In this document: piece by piece, positions 23,341 through 32,552 of the stretch
Position numbering within the stretch: position 1 is the stretch's first letter
Layout: each line of letters begins with the position of its first letter
Source: Gammaproteobacteria bacterium
GTDB lineage: Bacteria; Pseudomonadota; Gammaproteobacteria; Steroidobacterales; GCA-2729495
Direction: 5' to 3'
DNA length: 32,591 nt
Assembly (NCBI GenBank): GCA_029245525.1
Contig: JAQWPD010000122.1
Location: 1 to 32,591, forward strand
Notes under the pieces: generated by a model
Seen by the model: only the letters and a program-made list of their open reading frames with translations
The model's database searches: none
What the model was told of the DNA's origin: nothing
Position numbers and translations under genes: made by a program

Positions 23341-24015
23341 GTGGGAAGCTATATAACCAAGATCTTCGGTGCCTCGCCTGTAGCGCCGATTCAGGAGCAC
23401 ATGGAGATCTGCTATAAGGCTGCCAAGGAGTTGGTGACATTCTTCGAGTATGTTAACGGTGACAACTGGGAGAAGGTACGCGAGTCCCGCGAGAAAATCG
23501 TTCGCTTAGAGAATGAGGCCGATGAGGCGAAGAAACAGATTCGCATGCAGCTGTCCCAGGCATTATTTATGCCTGTAGCCCGCGCTGACCTGCTCGATCT
23601 TGTCTTGGTTCAGGATAAAATACCGAATCTTGCACGTGATGTCTCGGGCTTGGTAATTGGTCGACAGCTGGCTATTCCCGATGTGCTCCAAGAACGTTTC
23701 CTCACGTTCGTCTCGCGTAATGTTGATGCCGCTAAGGGTGCGCGCAAAACAATCCGTGAGCTTGATGAATTATATGAAACTGGCTTCCGTGGTACAGAGG
23801 TCGACTTGGTTCGGCGGCTCATTAGTGAGCTTGATCAAATCGAAAATGAAACTGATGCCCTACAGGCAGAGTTGCGGCGAATTCTTTTCAGTATAGAGAA
23901 AGACCTATCCCCGATCGATGTGATGTTCCTTTATAAGGTTATCGAATCGATTGGCGACATTGGCGATATGGCAGAACGTATCGGCCGACGCCTTGAACTT
24001 TTGATGAATCACTGA
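23341..24015 (+). CDS. TIGR00153 (DUF47, PhoU-like) protein paired with PiT
   Basis: A 224-residue helical cytoplasmic protein of the DUF47/TIGR00153 family, which associates with PiT phosphate permeases and resembles PhoU. Visible marks are SPVAPIQEHMEICYKAAKELV near the N terminus, ENEADEAKKQIRMQLSQALFMPVAR with a metal-binding-type Glu/Asp cluster, and LVQDKIPNLARDVSGL; the C-terminal half repeats an 'ENETDALQAELRR' segment. The start is GTG 23341 with a strong GGGAGGA (23329-23335) five bases upstream. The PiT gene follows after 9 bp. It probably regulates or couples PiT activity. Confidence 0.94.
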   Translation: MGSYITKIFGASPVAPIQEHMEICYKAAKELVTFFEYVNGDNWEKVRESREKIVRLENEADEAKKQIRMQLSQALFMPVARADLLDLVLVQDKIPNLARDVSGLVIGRQLAIPDVLQERFLTFVSRNVDAAKGARKTIRELDELYETGFRGTEVDLVRRLISELDQIENETDALQAELRRILFSIEKDLSPIDVMFLYKVIESIGDIGDMAERIGRRLELLMNH

Positions 24016-24024
24016 GTAATTTTC

Positions 24025-25275
24025 ATGGAACATGCAACAATTTATTTAATATTGGCGGGTGTCTTCGGACTCTTTATGGCATGGGGCATTGGTGCTAATG
24101 ATGTAGCCAATGCGATGGCAACGTCGATAGGTGCGAAAGCGCTCACTATCAAGCAGGCAATCGTTATCGCCGCAATTTTCGAATTTGCTGGTGCCGTTCT
24201 AGCTGGAGGCGAGGTGACCTCGACCATCCGCAAAGGGATGGTCGATTCGAGCGCGTTTATTGGTGAGCCCGAGCTTTTGGTTTACGGTATGTTGGCGGCA
24301 TTGCTTGCTGCCGGTACCTGGTTATTTATTGCATCCCGCAAGGGTTGGCCAGTATCGACAACACATTCTATCGTTGGCGCTATAGTTGGCTTCGCTGCCG
24401 TAGGGCTGGGCGTTGATGCAGTGAAGTGGGACAAGGTGGGCGCTATTGTTGCTAGCTGGGTAATTTCGCCGCTCAGTGCAGGTATCTTCGCATTTCTTAT
24501 TTTTACGTCGATTCAGAAGCTTATTCTGGAACAGAAAGACCCGTTTGCCCGCGCTCAGAAATATGCGCCGATCTATATATTTCTCACGGTCTTCCTGATC
24601 TGTCTGGTGACTTTATTTAAGGGATTGAAACATGTTGGTTTTGAGCTCACCACGTTTCAGGCTTACTTAGGTTCTGCAGTTTTAGCCGTCATTATTGCTG
24701 GTATAGGTCGGTTCTTTGTTCAGCGCATTACCGTTGATGAAAAAGCCGAAAAGAAGTTTCACTATGCGACTGTGGAAAAAGTATTTGCGGTATTGATGGT
24801 GATCACGGCAAGCGCGATGGCATTTGCGCATGGTTCTAATGATGTGGCCAATGCTATTGGCCCGGTAGCCGCCATTGTTAGTGTGGCTCAGAGCGGGCAG
24901 GTGTTGCAGAGTGCACCGCTGCCGATCTGGATTCTGATGTTGGGTGGCGTCGGTATTGTGATCGGCCTGGCAACCTACGGTCGCAGAGTTATTGCAACTG
25001 TTGGTAGTCACATTACAGCGCTCACGCCGAGTCGTGGTTTTTCTGCCGAGCTCGCCGCAGCATTCACGATTGTGGTGGCTTCAGGAACTGGTATGCCGGT
25101 ATCGACCACTCATGTTTTGGTTGGTGCTGTTTTAGGGGTTGGTATGGCACGCGGTATTAGCGCAATTAATCTTGGTGTGGTTGGCCGGATTTTTCTTTCT
25201 TGGGTTATTACCGTTCCGGCTGGTGCGTGTTTATCGATTGTGTTCTTCTTCATCCTTAAGGCTGTTTTGTCTTAG
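24025..25275 (+). CDS. pit: PiT family inorganic phosphate transporter
   Basis: A 416-residue inner-membrane protein with 10 or more hydrophobic segments and the duplicated PiT signature: GANDVANAMATSIGAKAL (about 23-40) and GSNDVANAIGPVAAIV in the second half, each followed by 'P(V)STTH' (GWPVSTTHSIVGA and GMPVSTTHVLVGA). PiT proteins are low-affinity phosphate:H+ or metal-phosphate symporters. No Shine-Dalgarno is obvious before the ATG, so translation is probably coupled to the DUF47 gene. No match to a Pho box was recognised upstream of the pair, in line with constitutive PiT expression. Confidence 0.95.
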   Translation: MEHATIYLILAGVFGLFMAWGIGANDVANAMATSIGAKALTIKQAIVIAAIFEFAGAVLAGGEVTSTIRKGMVDSSAFIGEPELLVYGMLAALLAAGTWLFIASRKGWPVSTTHSIVGAIVGFAAVGLGVDAVKWDKVGAIVASWVISPLSAGIFAFLIFTSIQKLILEQKDPFARAQKYAPIYIFLTVFLICLVTLFKGLKHVGFELTTFQAYLGSAVLAVIIAGIGRFFVQRITVDEKAEKKFHYATVEKVFAVLMVITASAMAFAHGSNDVANAIGPVAAIVSVAQSGQVLQSAPLPIWILMLGGVGIVIGLATYGRRVIATVGSHITALTPSRGFSAELAAAFTIVVASGTGMPVSTTHVLVGAVLGVGMARGISAINLGVVGRIFLSWVITVPAGACLSIVFFFILKAVLS

Positions 25276-25310
25276 ACGTTGCCGGCTAAGCAGGCTGACA
25301 GACCAGATAA

Positions 25311-25345
25311 AAAAAGGGGCGAGCATTTCTGCTCACCCCTTTTTA
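25311..25345. terminator. Bidirectional terminator after pit
   Basis: A long inverted repeat, AAAAAGGGG-GAGCA against TGCTC-CCCCTTTTT, with a single C:A mismatch and a 4-nt loop, is flanked by A and T runs. It terminates the phosphate operon on the plus strand and the convergent small-protein gene on the minus strand. Confidence 0.88.
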
Positions 25346-25363
25346 ATTGCTTCTGTTTACTGC

Positions 25364-25729
25364 TTAGCTAGCAGGAATCCAGTCGCCGCCCTGGAATCCA
25401 CAACCAATTTCCAGGCCGTCAGCGTCGCCACTTAAGTAGTGGACTTTGCTGGTACCGACATCGCATGTTCCAACCAGCTTGTCAGTAGCGCATGCGCCGT
25501 CGCTATGCGTTGCATTAGCGTTGTCGTCGGTTTCACCCAAGCTGGCACAAGAGTCAGCACCAACAGGTTCCTGACAAACATCAAAAGGACCGGCAAACAT
25601 GTTTTCTTGTACAAAGGTACATGCGCCTTCGCCAGTAATTTCTGGGCCACCAGTATGGGCGCCGGCCATTGCTACGTTGATACTGGCCATCGCCAGCAGT
25701 GCTGCACCAAGAATTCGAATAGATTTCAT
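25364..25729 (-). CDS. Secreted six-cysteine small protein
   Basis: A 121-residue protein with a signal peptide (about 1-22, ending NVAMA) and a mature part with six cysteines (residues 37, 52, 61, 80, 89, 110), enough for three disulfides. The C-terminal segment GTC..(6)..YLSGD..(6)..CGFQGGDW recalls a short motif seen repeatedly in secreted bacterial proteins (GxC...YYxG...C...GGxW), from memory only. No family is assigned. Mature composition is acidic and Gly/Ala-rich. It lacks a good ribosome binding site and ends at the terminator shared with pit. Its role is unknown; an extracellular or periplasmic binding module is plausible. Confidence 0.7.
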   Translation of the reverse strand: MKSIRILGAALLAMASINVAMAGAHTGGPEITGEGACTFVQENMFAGPFDVCQEPVGADSCASLGETDDNANATHSDGACATDKLVGTCDVGTSKVHYLSGDADGLEIGCGFQGGDWIPAS

Positions 25730-25886
25730 AATTTAAGTCTCACTCGCTTATGTTGTTGTTAATGTACAAACGGATAATAACAAAGTCGGTTGACCCCGTA
25801 AGTGTCCTGATTTAAACACATCTGACGTTGGGCGCAAGGTGGACAGCGATAAACGGCGTTGAATTGGCTCGGAGGCTGTGGCAACG

Positions 25887-26259
25887 ATGTATCGGCTCGG
25901 CAGTCGGGCATCCACGCAACGGGCGCTTGTGCTTTTTAGAGTATGTCTAATTCGCTCTTTGGTCTTATGCGGCGCCATGGTTTTGGCCGCCTGCCAGCGC
26001 GCGATAACCCGATCGGAGTCGCCGACTGCGGGCTTTGTGGCGGAGCTACCAGCCTTGTTTATTATGGGTTCCAGCCGCGGTATCGGTCTGCTATTTGCGC
26101 AATATTACGCTCGGGCTGGGTGGAACGCCATCGCCAGCGGATATGGCAATTGACGTATTGATTCACAATGTCGCAATACCGGGCAATTTGGAGAAGCAAC
26201 GTTTTGGCTTCTCCGATAAAACATTTTCGTCAACTTCAGTCCACTCAGCCTTCGAGTGA
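25887..26259 (+). pseudogene. Decayed lipoprotein-anchored short-chain dehydrogenase (SDR)
   Basis: The frame from ATG 25887 (GGAGG at 25871-25875) encodes a lipoprotein-like signal (LCGAMVLAAC, Cys36) and then the SDR nucleotide-binding start ALFIMGSSRGIGLLFAQYYARAGWN, which stops at TGA 26151-26153. A second frame, shifted by +1, continues with IDVLIHNVAIPGN, the degenerate NNAG-IPG region of the same family (PIDVLLNNAGIPGD..), and ends at 26259. Between the two about 45 residues that normally lie between strands are missing, and everything after the NAG region, including the catalytic Ser-Tyr-Lys, is gone. I read this as an internal deletion with frameshift plus 3' truncation, against the convergent cupin gene. 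A chance match is unlikely because both motifs occur in the right order. Confidence 0.6.
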
Positions 26260-26613
26260 CCGATAGTTTCTGCGCTCAAAACGCGGCGTGCAGATACAGT
26301 GAAAGATAAGATCTACGCTGCCCGGATTGTGTATCCGTTGTTTTTTTCCCGCAGGAATCAGCAGGTGATCGCCGGCATTTAAAGTAATCGCGGGTTCATC
26401 GCCGACTTCAGCGATGCCGGTACCGCTGATAACGATGTAGCGCTCGATGGTTGCGACTACAGCATGCCAAGCCGTTGTAATCCCCGGCTCCACTCTTGCG
26501 CGAGCCAGCGAAACCCCTGGGTCAGTAGCTGTGTTGTGCAGTTCTAAAATATGACAGCGTTCGTCGGTGAAATATTCTCGTGGGTCCACGCTGTTATTTT
26601 GGAGTTTCGTCAT
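26245..26613 (-). CDS. Cupin domain protein
   Basis: A 122-residue single-domain cupin. Motif 1 reads TTAWHAVVATIERYIVISGTG: the first His is present but the second of the usual HxH is Val, while Glu and the final Gly remain. Motif 2 GDHLLIPAGKKQRIHNPG matches G(x5)PxG(x2)H(x3)N. Such cupins bind a metal and small molecules; the missing His may reduce metal affinity. It is followed at 16 bp by the DUF255 gene in the same direction. Function unknown. Its 3' end overlaps the tail of the SDR pseudogene. Confidence 0.85.
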   Translation of the reverse strand: MTKLQNNSVDPREYFTDERCHILELHNTATDPGVSLARARVEPGITTAWHAVVATIERYIVISGTGIAEVGDEPAITLNAGDHLLIPAGKKQRIHNPGSVDLIFHCICTPRFERRNYRSLEG

Positions 26614-26629
26614 GGATGTTTGCTTCGGG

Positions 26630-28675
26630 TCAGTTTCCGGCGATAGTTTTGGCTATTTCTTGCAATGAGTGTACCGGTTCGCTGCATTGAGGTCCTCGGC
26701 AAATGTAAGCCACCGTTTGTTCGTGAGCCACTTTTGCATGCAGTGGTTCAGGCAGTGATGCGTTGGTAGGAATCGCAAAGCAGAGCCTGCCCGGACTGTA
26801 CACCTGCTGAATGGAATGACGCCAGTCTTCTGCCTCATCACCACGTATAACAATGACTTCAGCAGGGTTAAGGTACTCATCCAGTGCGGTAATCAATGTC
26901 GCGTGGCCGTGCGGGAACTCCTGCATGGATGCCCACCCGGCCCGCAATATTCTTTCTGCAGCATGCAGATACTGTGGCTCGGCTAACAGTTGACCCAGCC
27001 GATTTAACGCAAGGGCTGCAACACCATTGCCCGATGGCATCGAGTCATCACTGAATGATTTGGGTCGGTAGAGCAGTTTTTCATGAGTGTTTGCAGTATA
27101 GAAAAGCCCACCATTTTCAGCGTCTTCAAATTGTTCCAGCAATTCATTGGCGAGCCATATAGCGAGTTTTAAATGCTCATCATCCCAGCGGTACTGCAAC
27201 AGTTCGAGCACTGCATCCAGCAGAAACGCGTAGTCATCCAGATAAGCATTAAAGCTGACCTGCCCATTAATATGACAGGCATGCAACTGGTGATTCACAA
27301 TCATTTGTTGGCGAATGAAGTCCACTGTGTTGGCGGCAGCCGCAGCAAGTTCGGGTCGGTCTAAGGCACCACTGGCAATTGCCAACCCTCTTATTATTAG
27401 GGCGTTCCACGACGTGAGGATTTTTTTATCCCTACCAGGGAGCTCACGCTGATCACGTGCCCGGCGTATTTTTTGTTGAGCGCTATCGAGCAGGCTTTTT
27501 AATTTCGACTTGGTAAAGCCGGTAGGCTCCCCAAGTTCATCCAATGATAAACGATTGGTCAGATGCCAGCGATCCTCAAAATTTGCCGGTTCGCGTAATC
27601 CATAGAGATGCTCAACAGCAGCATACTCATCAGCGTCGAGCACAGAGACAAGCTCATCCGGAGTCCACAAATAGAAGCATCCTTCACCACAATCTGAATC
27701 GGCATCGAGGCTCGCATAGAAGCCGCCTTCGGGTGCGCGCATTTCTCTTAATGCCCAATCAGCAGTTGCTGAGGCAACACGACGGAAGGCATCATCGCCA
27801 CTGGCCTGCCAAAGCTGAGCTGTAAGCGCCAGCAGCGGGCCGTTGTCATAGAGCATTTTTTCAAAGTGGGGGATTTGCCATTGTTGATCGACGCTGTAGC
27901 GATAGAATCCCCCGCCCGCCTGATCGAATACTCCGCCATTTTGCATCCGACTGAGCGTTAGAGCCGTCATAAACAGCGCATCGACATCGGGTTCGCTGCT
28001 GTGCGCGCTTGCACGCCAGTGTCTGAGTAGGCGCTCCAGGTTTGTCGGGTGCGGAAACTTAGGGGCGGTGCCGAAACCGCCCCAATCTTTGTCGAAGTTG
28101 GTTGCCAGCTGCTCGCGAATGCCGTTTATTGGCGCATTGCTCAACCTTATGCCGGTTTCCGGCGCTTGCGGCTGAATGCTCTCCAGCGCATTAACCAGCG
28201 CACCGCCTTGTTGCTTGAGTTCGCTTTGATGGGCTTCATAGTGCTGGGCTAATTTCATCAGCAGGTCGGTGAATGCCGGCATGCCATGCTGCGCCTCTTT
28301 TGGGAAATAGGTGCCGGCAAAGAAGGGCAAATGTTCATCCGGAGTCATAATCACCGTAAGAGGCCAGCCGCCGCCGCGTTGGGTAAGCAGTTGATGCGCA
28401 GTTTGGTAGACTTTGTCCAGGTCCGGGCGCTCTTCACGATCGAGCTTAATATTAATAAACAGGCGATTCATTACTTCCGCGGTAGCCGGGTCTTCGAATG
28501 ACTCGTGAGCCATGACATGGCACCAGTGACAGGCTGAATAACCGATAGACATGAGTATGGGTTTGTTTTCGTGAGCAGCGAGCTCCAGGGCCGCTTGGCC
28601 CCATGGGTGCCAATCCACCGGATTGTCTTTATGTTGCAGCAGATAGGGGCTGGCTTCTTTAGCGAGGTGATTCAT
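26630..28675 (-). CDS. DUF255 thioredoxin-domain protein (YyaL/SPATA20 family)
   Basis: A 681-residue protein in the size range of YyaL. The N-terminal thioredoxin-like domain has the family opening [19 protein letters not shown], the active-site-like SACHWCHVM (Cys49, Cys52), and RPDLDKVYQ. The C-terminal half is an alpha/alpha-barrel of glycoside-type ([35 protein letters not shown]). I set the start at ATG 28675 because homology begins there; an in-frame ATG at 28711 adds 12 residues. No ribosome binding site is evident for either. The reaction is not established. It precedes the cupin gene and is divergent from lgt. Confidence 0.9.
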   Translation of the reverse strand: MNHLAKEASPYLLQHKDNPVDWHPWGQAALELAAHENKPILMSIGYSACHWCHVMAHESFEDPATAEVMNRLFINIKLDREERPDLDKVYQTAHQLLTQRGGGWPLTVIMTPDEHLPFFAGTYFPKEAQHGMPAFTDLLMKLAQHYEAHQSELKQQGGALVNALESIQPQAPETGIRLSNAPINGIREQLATNFDKDWGGFGTAPKFPHPTNLERLLRHWRASAHSSEPDVDALFMTALTLSRMQNGGVFDQAGGGFYRYSVDQQWQIPHFEKMLYDNGPLLALTAQLWQASGDDAFRRVASATADWALREMRAPEGGFYASLDADSDCGEGCFYLWTPDELVSVLDADEYAAVEHLYGLREPANFEDRWHLTNRLSLDELGEPTGFTKSKLKSLLDSAQQKIRRARDQRELPGRDKKILTSWNALIIRGLAIASGALDRPELAAAAANTVDFIRQQMIVNHQLHACHINGQVSFNAYLDDYAFLLDAVLELLQYRWDDEHLKLAIWLANELLEQFEDAENGGLFYTANTHEKLLYRPKSFSDDSMPSGNGVAALALNRLGQLLAEPQYLHAAERILRAGWASMQEFPHGHATLITALDEYLNPAEVIVIRGDEAEDWRHSIQQVYSPGRLCFAIPTNASLPEPLHAKVAHEQTVAYICRGPQCSEPVHSLQEIAKTIAGN

Positions 28676-28798
28676 GATGATAATTCGCGCGTTAGGGCTT
28701 GATCCGAGCATTCATGCGGATTTTGGAAGTTGCAACTATAACCCGTAGGTTAATCAGACGGGCAGCAATCACCACCGTGGTTGTTGTAGAATCCGACG

Positions 28799-29647
28799 GT
28801 GATTATTTACACCGACATCGACCCTATTGCCCTACAAATAGGACCGCTGGCTATTCGCTGGTACGGGCTAATGTATCTCGCAGGGTTCCTTGGGGGCTGG
28901 GCACTGGCCCGAAAACGCGCTCGCGAGTGGGGGCACCCGTTTACCGTTGTGCAGATTGATGACCTGCTGTTCTATGTGGCGATGGGCGTCATTCTTGGTG
29001 GCCGCATTGGCTATATGTTTTTTTATGGCTGGGCAAATGTTGTTAATGACCCGCTGAGTATGTTGCGCATTTGGGAGGGCGGCATGTCTTTCCATGGCGG
29101 GCTTATTGGCGTGATTGTGGCCCTGTGGCTAATTTCCCGTAAGGTAGGGGCTTCGCTATTTCGGGTGGCTGATTTTGTGGCGCCGTTTGTCACCATTGGT
29201 CTTGGTGCGGGTCGCCTTGGCAATTATATTAATGGCGAACTATGGGGCCAACCCACCGATTTTGCATTTGCCGTAATAGTTAATGGCATCCCTGTGCATG
29301 CATCTAATCTTTACGAGGCCTGCTTGGAAGGCCCGGTGCTGTTCGTTATTTTGTGGTTCTACTCGGCTACTCGGCCTCCCGTTATGGCTGTTTCCGGTAT
29401 GTTCCTATTATGCTATGGCATTTTCCGATTTGCGGTAGAGTTTGTGCGTGTCCCCGATTCGCATCTTGGCTATCTCGCTTTTGATTGGTTAACAATGGGG
29501 CAGCTACTAAGCGCTCCGATGATTATTTTTGGTGCGCTGTTTATCGCGCTTGCGTATCAACGAAATGAGCCATCTGCTGTCGCACAGGCTTCAAGCAAAT
29601 TGGCGGGTAAAAAAAATCGAGTTAAGACAGATCAAGGGACGAGGTAG
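28799..29647 (+). CDS. lgt: Prolipoprotein diacylglyceryl transferase Lgt
   Basis: Lgt transfers a diacylglyceryl group from phosphatidylglycerol to the lipobox Cys of prolipoproteins, the first step of lipoprotein maturation. The 282-residue protein (E. coli 291) has about seven membrane helices and family motifs: IGPLAIRWYGLMYLAGF near the N terminus, GGRIGYMFFYG, GGMSFHGGLIG (the essential His region), and GLGAGRLGNYINGELWG. The start is GTG 28799; no strong Shine-Dalgarno precedes it. Several lipoprotein substrates are encoded in this window. thyA follows after 3 bp, as in E. coli. Confidence 0.97.
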   Translation: MIIYTDIDPIALQIGPLAIRWYGLMYLAGFLGGWALARKRAREWGHPFTVVQIDDLLFYVAMGVILGGRIGYMFFYGWANVVNDPLSMLRIWEGGMSFHGGLIGVIVALWLISRKVGASLFRVADFVAPFVTIGLGAGRLGNYINGELWGQPTDFAFAVIVNGIPVHASNLYEACLEGPVLFVILWFYSATRPPVMAVSGMFLLCYGIFRFAVEFVRVPDSHLGYLAFDWLTMGQLLSAPMIIFGALFIALAYQRNEPSAVAQASSKLAGKKNRVKTDQGTR

Positions 29648-29650
29648 AAC

Positions 29651-30445
29651 GTGCAGCAATATTTAGATTTAATGCGACACGTGGTGGATAACGGCACCCG
29701 TAAAGACGACCGAACCGGCACCGGTACATTGAGTGTATTTGGCCATCAGTTACGATTTAATTTGCAGCAAGGTTTCCCAATGGTAACCACGAAAAAGCTG
29801 CATACCCGCTCGATTATTCATGAGCTGTTGTGGTTTTTGAACGGCGACACCAATATTGGCTATCTTAAAGAAAACGGCGTTCGTATCTGGGATGAGTGGG
29901 CAGATGCTAATGGGGATCTTGGGCCGGTTTACGGCAAGCAGTGGCGCTCTTGGCCAACTCCTGATGGTGGCAGTATTGATCAGTTAGGGCAAAGTCTCGA
30001 GTTACTGCGTAACGCTCCCGACTCGCGACGCATTATTGTCAGCGCATGGAATGTTGCTGAGCTGGATCAGATGGCATTGATGCCATGCCATGCCTTTTTT
30101 CAGTTTTATGTTGCTGACGGTAAGTTATCCTGTCAGCTGTATCAGCGTAGTGCGGATATTTTTCTCGGTGTGCCATTCAATATTGCATCGTATGCGCTCT
30201 TAACCCATATGGTTGCTCAGCAGGTCGGTTTAGAAGTGGGTGATTTTATATGGACGGGCGGCGACTGCCATTTGTATCTGAATCATCTGGAACAAACAGA
30301 ACTGCAGCTGTCGCGTGATCCTTTGCCTTTGCCAAAGCTTAATATTTTGCGTAAGCCTAGTTCTATTTCAGCTTATAATTTTGATGATTTTGAAATCGAA
30401 GGCTACGAGTGTCATCCGCACATTAAGGCGCCGGTTGCGATCTAG
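29651..30445 (+). CDS. thyA: Thymidylate synthase ThyA
   Basis: ThyA methylates dUMP to dTMP with 5,10-methylene-THF. The protein has 264 residues, as in E. coli, and the catalytic Cys is at 146 in [10 protein letters not shown], the same position. [30 protein letters not shown] and [12 protein letters not shown] are intact. The start is GTG 29651 with GAGGT five to ten bases upstream and only 3 bp after lgt, so they form one operon. Nothing unusual. Confidence 0.98.
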   Translation: MQQYLDLMRHVVDNGTRKDDRTGTGTLSVFGHQLRFNLQQGFPMVTTKKLHTRSIIHELLWFLNGDTNIGYLKENGVRIWDEWADANGDLGPVYGKQWRSWPTPDGGSIDQLGQSLELLRNAPDSRRIIVSAWNVAELDQMALMPCHAFFQFYVADGKLSCQLYQRSADIFLGVPFNIASYALLTHMVAQQVGLEVGDFIWTGGDCHLYLNHLEQTELQLSRDPLPLPKLNILRKPSSISAYNFDDFEIEGYECHPHIKAPVAI

Positions 30446-30474
30446 CTAAGGGCAGTGCTTCAGAGCTTTGTGAT

Positions 30475-31302
30475 TTAACGCCTCTTAGCCTGAAGACTGG
30501 GAAGCTTGACCGCTTGAGCATCGGGAGTGTCGATGCGCAGTGCTGTTAAAGAGTCACCCCAGACACAGCCTGTGTCCAGACCCAGCAGTAATTGTCGTTG
30601 TAACAAGCCCAGAGCAGACCAGTGTCCGAATACGATCCGGAGTGTGCCCGAGCGCCGCTGTGGGTAATCAAACCAGGGCATTAGGTCCGTCGGCGCATCG
30701 CTAAGCGGGCCTTTATAGGCGAAGTCCATTGCACCCGTGCTTGTGACCAGGCGTAATCGGGTGAAATGATTTATGATGCAGCGGATGCGGTCTGCTCCCA
30801 TCAGTGAATCCGACCACAATGCCGGTTTCCGACCATACATTAATTCAAGGGGTTCGCCGGGATTATCACCCCGCAGCAGTGTTTCGACTTCAGCAGCCAG
30901 TTGCAGAGTTTTCGGACCATCCCACGAGGGTGCAATGCCGGCATGCACCAACAAGGTATTAAGCCCAGCATCGTAGTGTGCAAGTGGCTGGCGACGCAGC
31001 CAGTCGAGGAGCTCCTCTGCGTCGGGTGCTTGCAGTACTCGATCGAGATTGTGCTTTATAGCGGGTGTTTTACTGGCAAACCGCAACGCCAGTAGATGCA
31101 GATCATGGTTGCCAAGGACTGTGATGCAGGCGGAGCCCAGTGAACGCACAAAGCGCAGCGTTGCCAAAGATTCGGGACCTCGGTTTACCAGGTCGCCGGT
31201 TAGCCAAAGTTGATCTTTGTCCGGCGTAAATCGGAGCGTATCAAGCAGTTTGCGCAGTTCGCTATAACAACCCTGAATGTCGCCTATAGCGTAGATTGCC
31301 AT
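30475..31302 (-). CDS. apaH: Symmetrical bis(5'-nucleosyl)-tetraphosphatase ApaH
   Basis: ApaH cleaves Ap4A and related dinucleotides symmetrically. The 275-residue protein (E. coli 280) carries the metallophosphatase motifs GDIQGCYSE (near residue 7), GDLVNRGPES, and GNHDLH. It lies in the conserved order with apaG and rsmA, 24 bp after apaG. The 29-bp gap to convergent thyA shows no clear terminator. Confidence 0.97.
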   Translation of the reverse strand: MAIYAIGDIQGCYSELRKLLDTLRFTPDKDQLWLTGDLVNRGPESLATLRFVRSLGSACITVLGNHDLHLLALRFASKTPAIKHNLDRVLQAPDAEELLDWLRRQPLAHYDAGLNTLLVHAGIAPSWDGPKTLQLAAEVETLLRGDNPGEPLELMYGRKPALWSDSLMGADRIRCIINHFTRLRLVTSTGAMDFAYKGPLSDAPTDLMPWFDYPQRRSGTLRIVFGHWSALGLLQRQLLLGLDTGCVWGDSLTALRIDTPDAQAVKLPSLQAKRR

Positions 31303-31326
31303 GGTCAGGAGTCCCGTAGCAACGAC

Positions 31327-31710
31327 TTAGTTGAGCATTTCCGGCACGGCCAGACGAAATACCGGAATGGTTGCATCGAAAGCATCTTTGCCATTGCTCA
31401 GCATGCCATAAGTGCCCTGCATGGTACCCACCGGTGTCTTTATTACTGTGCCGCTGGAATAAGTATGCACTGCGCCAGGAGCAATATAGGGTTGTTCACC
31501 GATGACGCCATCACCATGGACCTCATGAATGCCACCATCTGAATCAGTGATTAACCAATGTCGAGTGAGTATCCGGGTGGTTTCCCGTCCAAGGTTCTCG
31601 ATAGAGATAGTGTAGACGAAGACATAGCGATCTTCGCTGGGGCTGGATTGATTTTCTAGATACTGGGCTCTCGCGGAAACACGGATGCTGTCATTTAGGG
31701 TGTTATTCAT
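31327..31710 (-). CDS. apaG: ApaG (DUF525) protein
   Basis: A 127-residue beta-sandwich protein of the ApaG family (E. coli 125). Marks are DRYVFVYTISIENLGRETTRILTRHWLI, VHGDGVIGEQP and TPVGTMQGTYGM. ApaG is linked to Ap4A metabolism and stress by its gene neighbours; its molecular role is not settled. It lies between rsmA and apaH on the minus strand. Confidence 0.97.
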   Translation of the reverse strand: MNNTLNDSIRVSARAQYLENQSSPSEDRYVFVYTISIENLGRETTRILTRHWLITDSDGGIHEVHGDGVIGEQPYIAPGAVHTYSSGTVIKTPVGTMQGTYGMLSNGKDAFDATIPVFRLAVPEMLN

Positions 31711-31778
31711 AGCTGCTATTCTAGCTTATGGCGTGGAGTTGAACATAAATCTTTTTCGCGGATGTCGTCAAGGTGAGC

Positions 31779-32552
31779 TTATAGTTGCTCGGCAAGCAAT
31801 AAGAATTCGCTCGGCGACAACACTTCGGCGCGGAGCCCCGGGTCGATGCCGACAGCTTCAATTTGCTCTGTGTCAAGTAAGCCCTTTAGTGCGTTGTTCA
31901 AGGTTTTGCGGCGCATGCCGAAAGCGGCGGTGACGACTTGTTTGTAAGTTGGGTAACTTTCAGCATCGACCAATGGAATTACCGAAGGAATCAGTCTGGC
32001 AAAACTAGAATCAACCTTTGGCGCTGGAGTGAAGCTATTGGGCTTGATATTGAACAGATGGTCTACTTCGCAGCGAGCGGCAAGCATTACGCTCAGCCTA
32101 CCGTATTGTTTGCTGCCTGGTTCAGCAGCCATACGCTCGATGACTTCCTTTTGCAGCATTACATGCATGTCAGCAAACAGTTCCGCTGAATCCAAAAAGT
32201 GGAATAGCAATGGGGTTGAGATGTTGTAGGGCAGGTTGCCGACCAAGCGCAGTTTTTTACCTGTTTTAGGCAAGGTAGAAAAATCGAACTTCAGCGCATC
32301 GCCCCGATGTACATCGATAGTTGAGGCCCATTCCAGCGCTTCGAGCGCATCGGCTAAATCGTGGTCAATTTCAACGACATCAACATGTTCCACCTGATCG
32401 CTGAGCGCGCGTGTAATCGCCCCCCGACCTGGCCCGATTTCAACCACATGGTCATCTGCAGCAGGCCGTATAGCATCAATAATTTTACTGATGATATTGG
32501 CATCATGTAGAAAATTTTGGCCAAAGCGTTTTTTTGGAGGATTAAAGTTCAT
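31779..32552 (-). CDS. rsmA: 16S rRNA dimethyladenosine transferase RsmA (KsgA)
   Basis: RsmA dimethylates two adjacent adenosines near the 3' end of 16S rRNA, a late step of 30S assembly. The 257-residue protein has KKRFGQNFLHD at the N terminus, the SAM motif EIGPGRGAITRAL and the catalytic NLPYNIS (near residues 105-111). The start ATG overlaps the upstream stop as ATGA. It is the first complete gene of the rsmA-apaG-apaH unit. Confidence 0.98.
   Translation of the reverse strand: MNFNPPKKRFGQNFLHDANIISKIIDAIRPAADDHVVEIGPGRGAITRALSDQVEHVDVVEIDHDLADALEALEWASTIDVHRGDALKFDFSTLPKTGKKLRLVGNLPYNISTPLLFHFLDSAELFADMHVMLQKEVIERMAAEPGSKQYGRLSVMLAARCEVDHLFNIKPNSFTPAPKVDSSFARLIPSVIPLVDAESYPTYKQVVTAAFGMRRKTLNNALKGLLDTEQIEAVGIDPGLRAEVLSPSEFLLLAEQL

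Noticed and set aside
25887-26153. Intact small lipoprotein gene instead of an SDR remnant
   Set aside because: The frame ends inside an SDR nucleotide-binding region and the next SDR motif follows in the shifted frame, which a free-standing small lipoprotein would not explain.
28676-28711. Upstream ATG for the DUF255 protein
   Set aside because: Neither start has a ribosome binding site, but the family homology begins exactly at the ATG at 28675.
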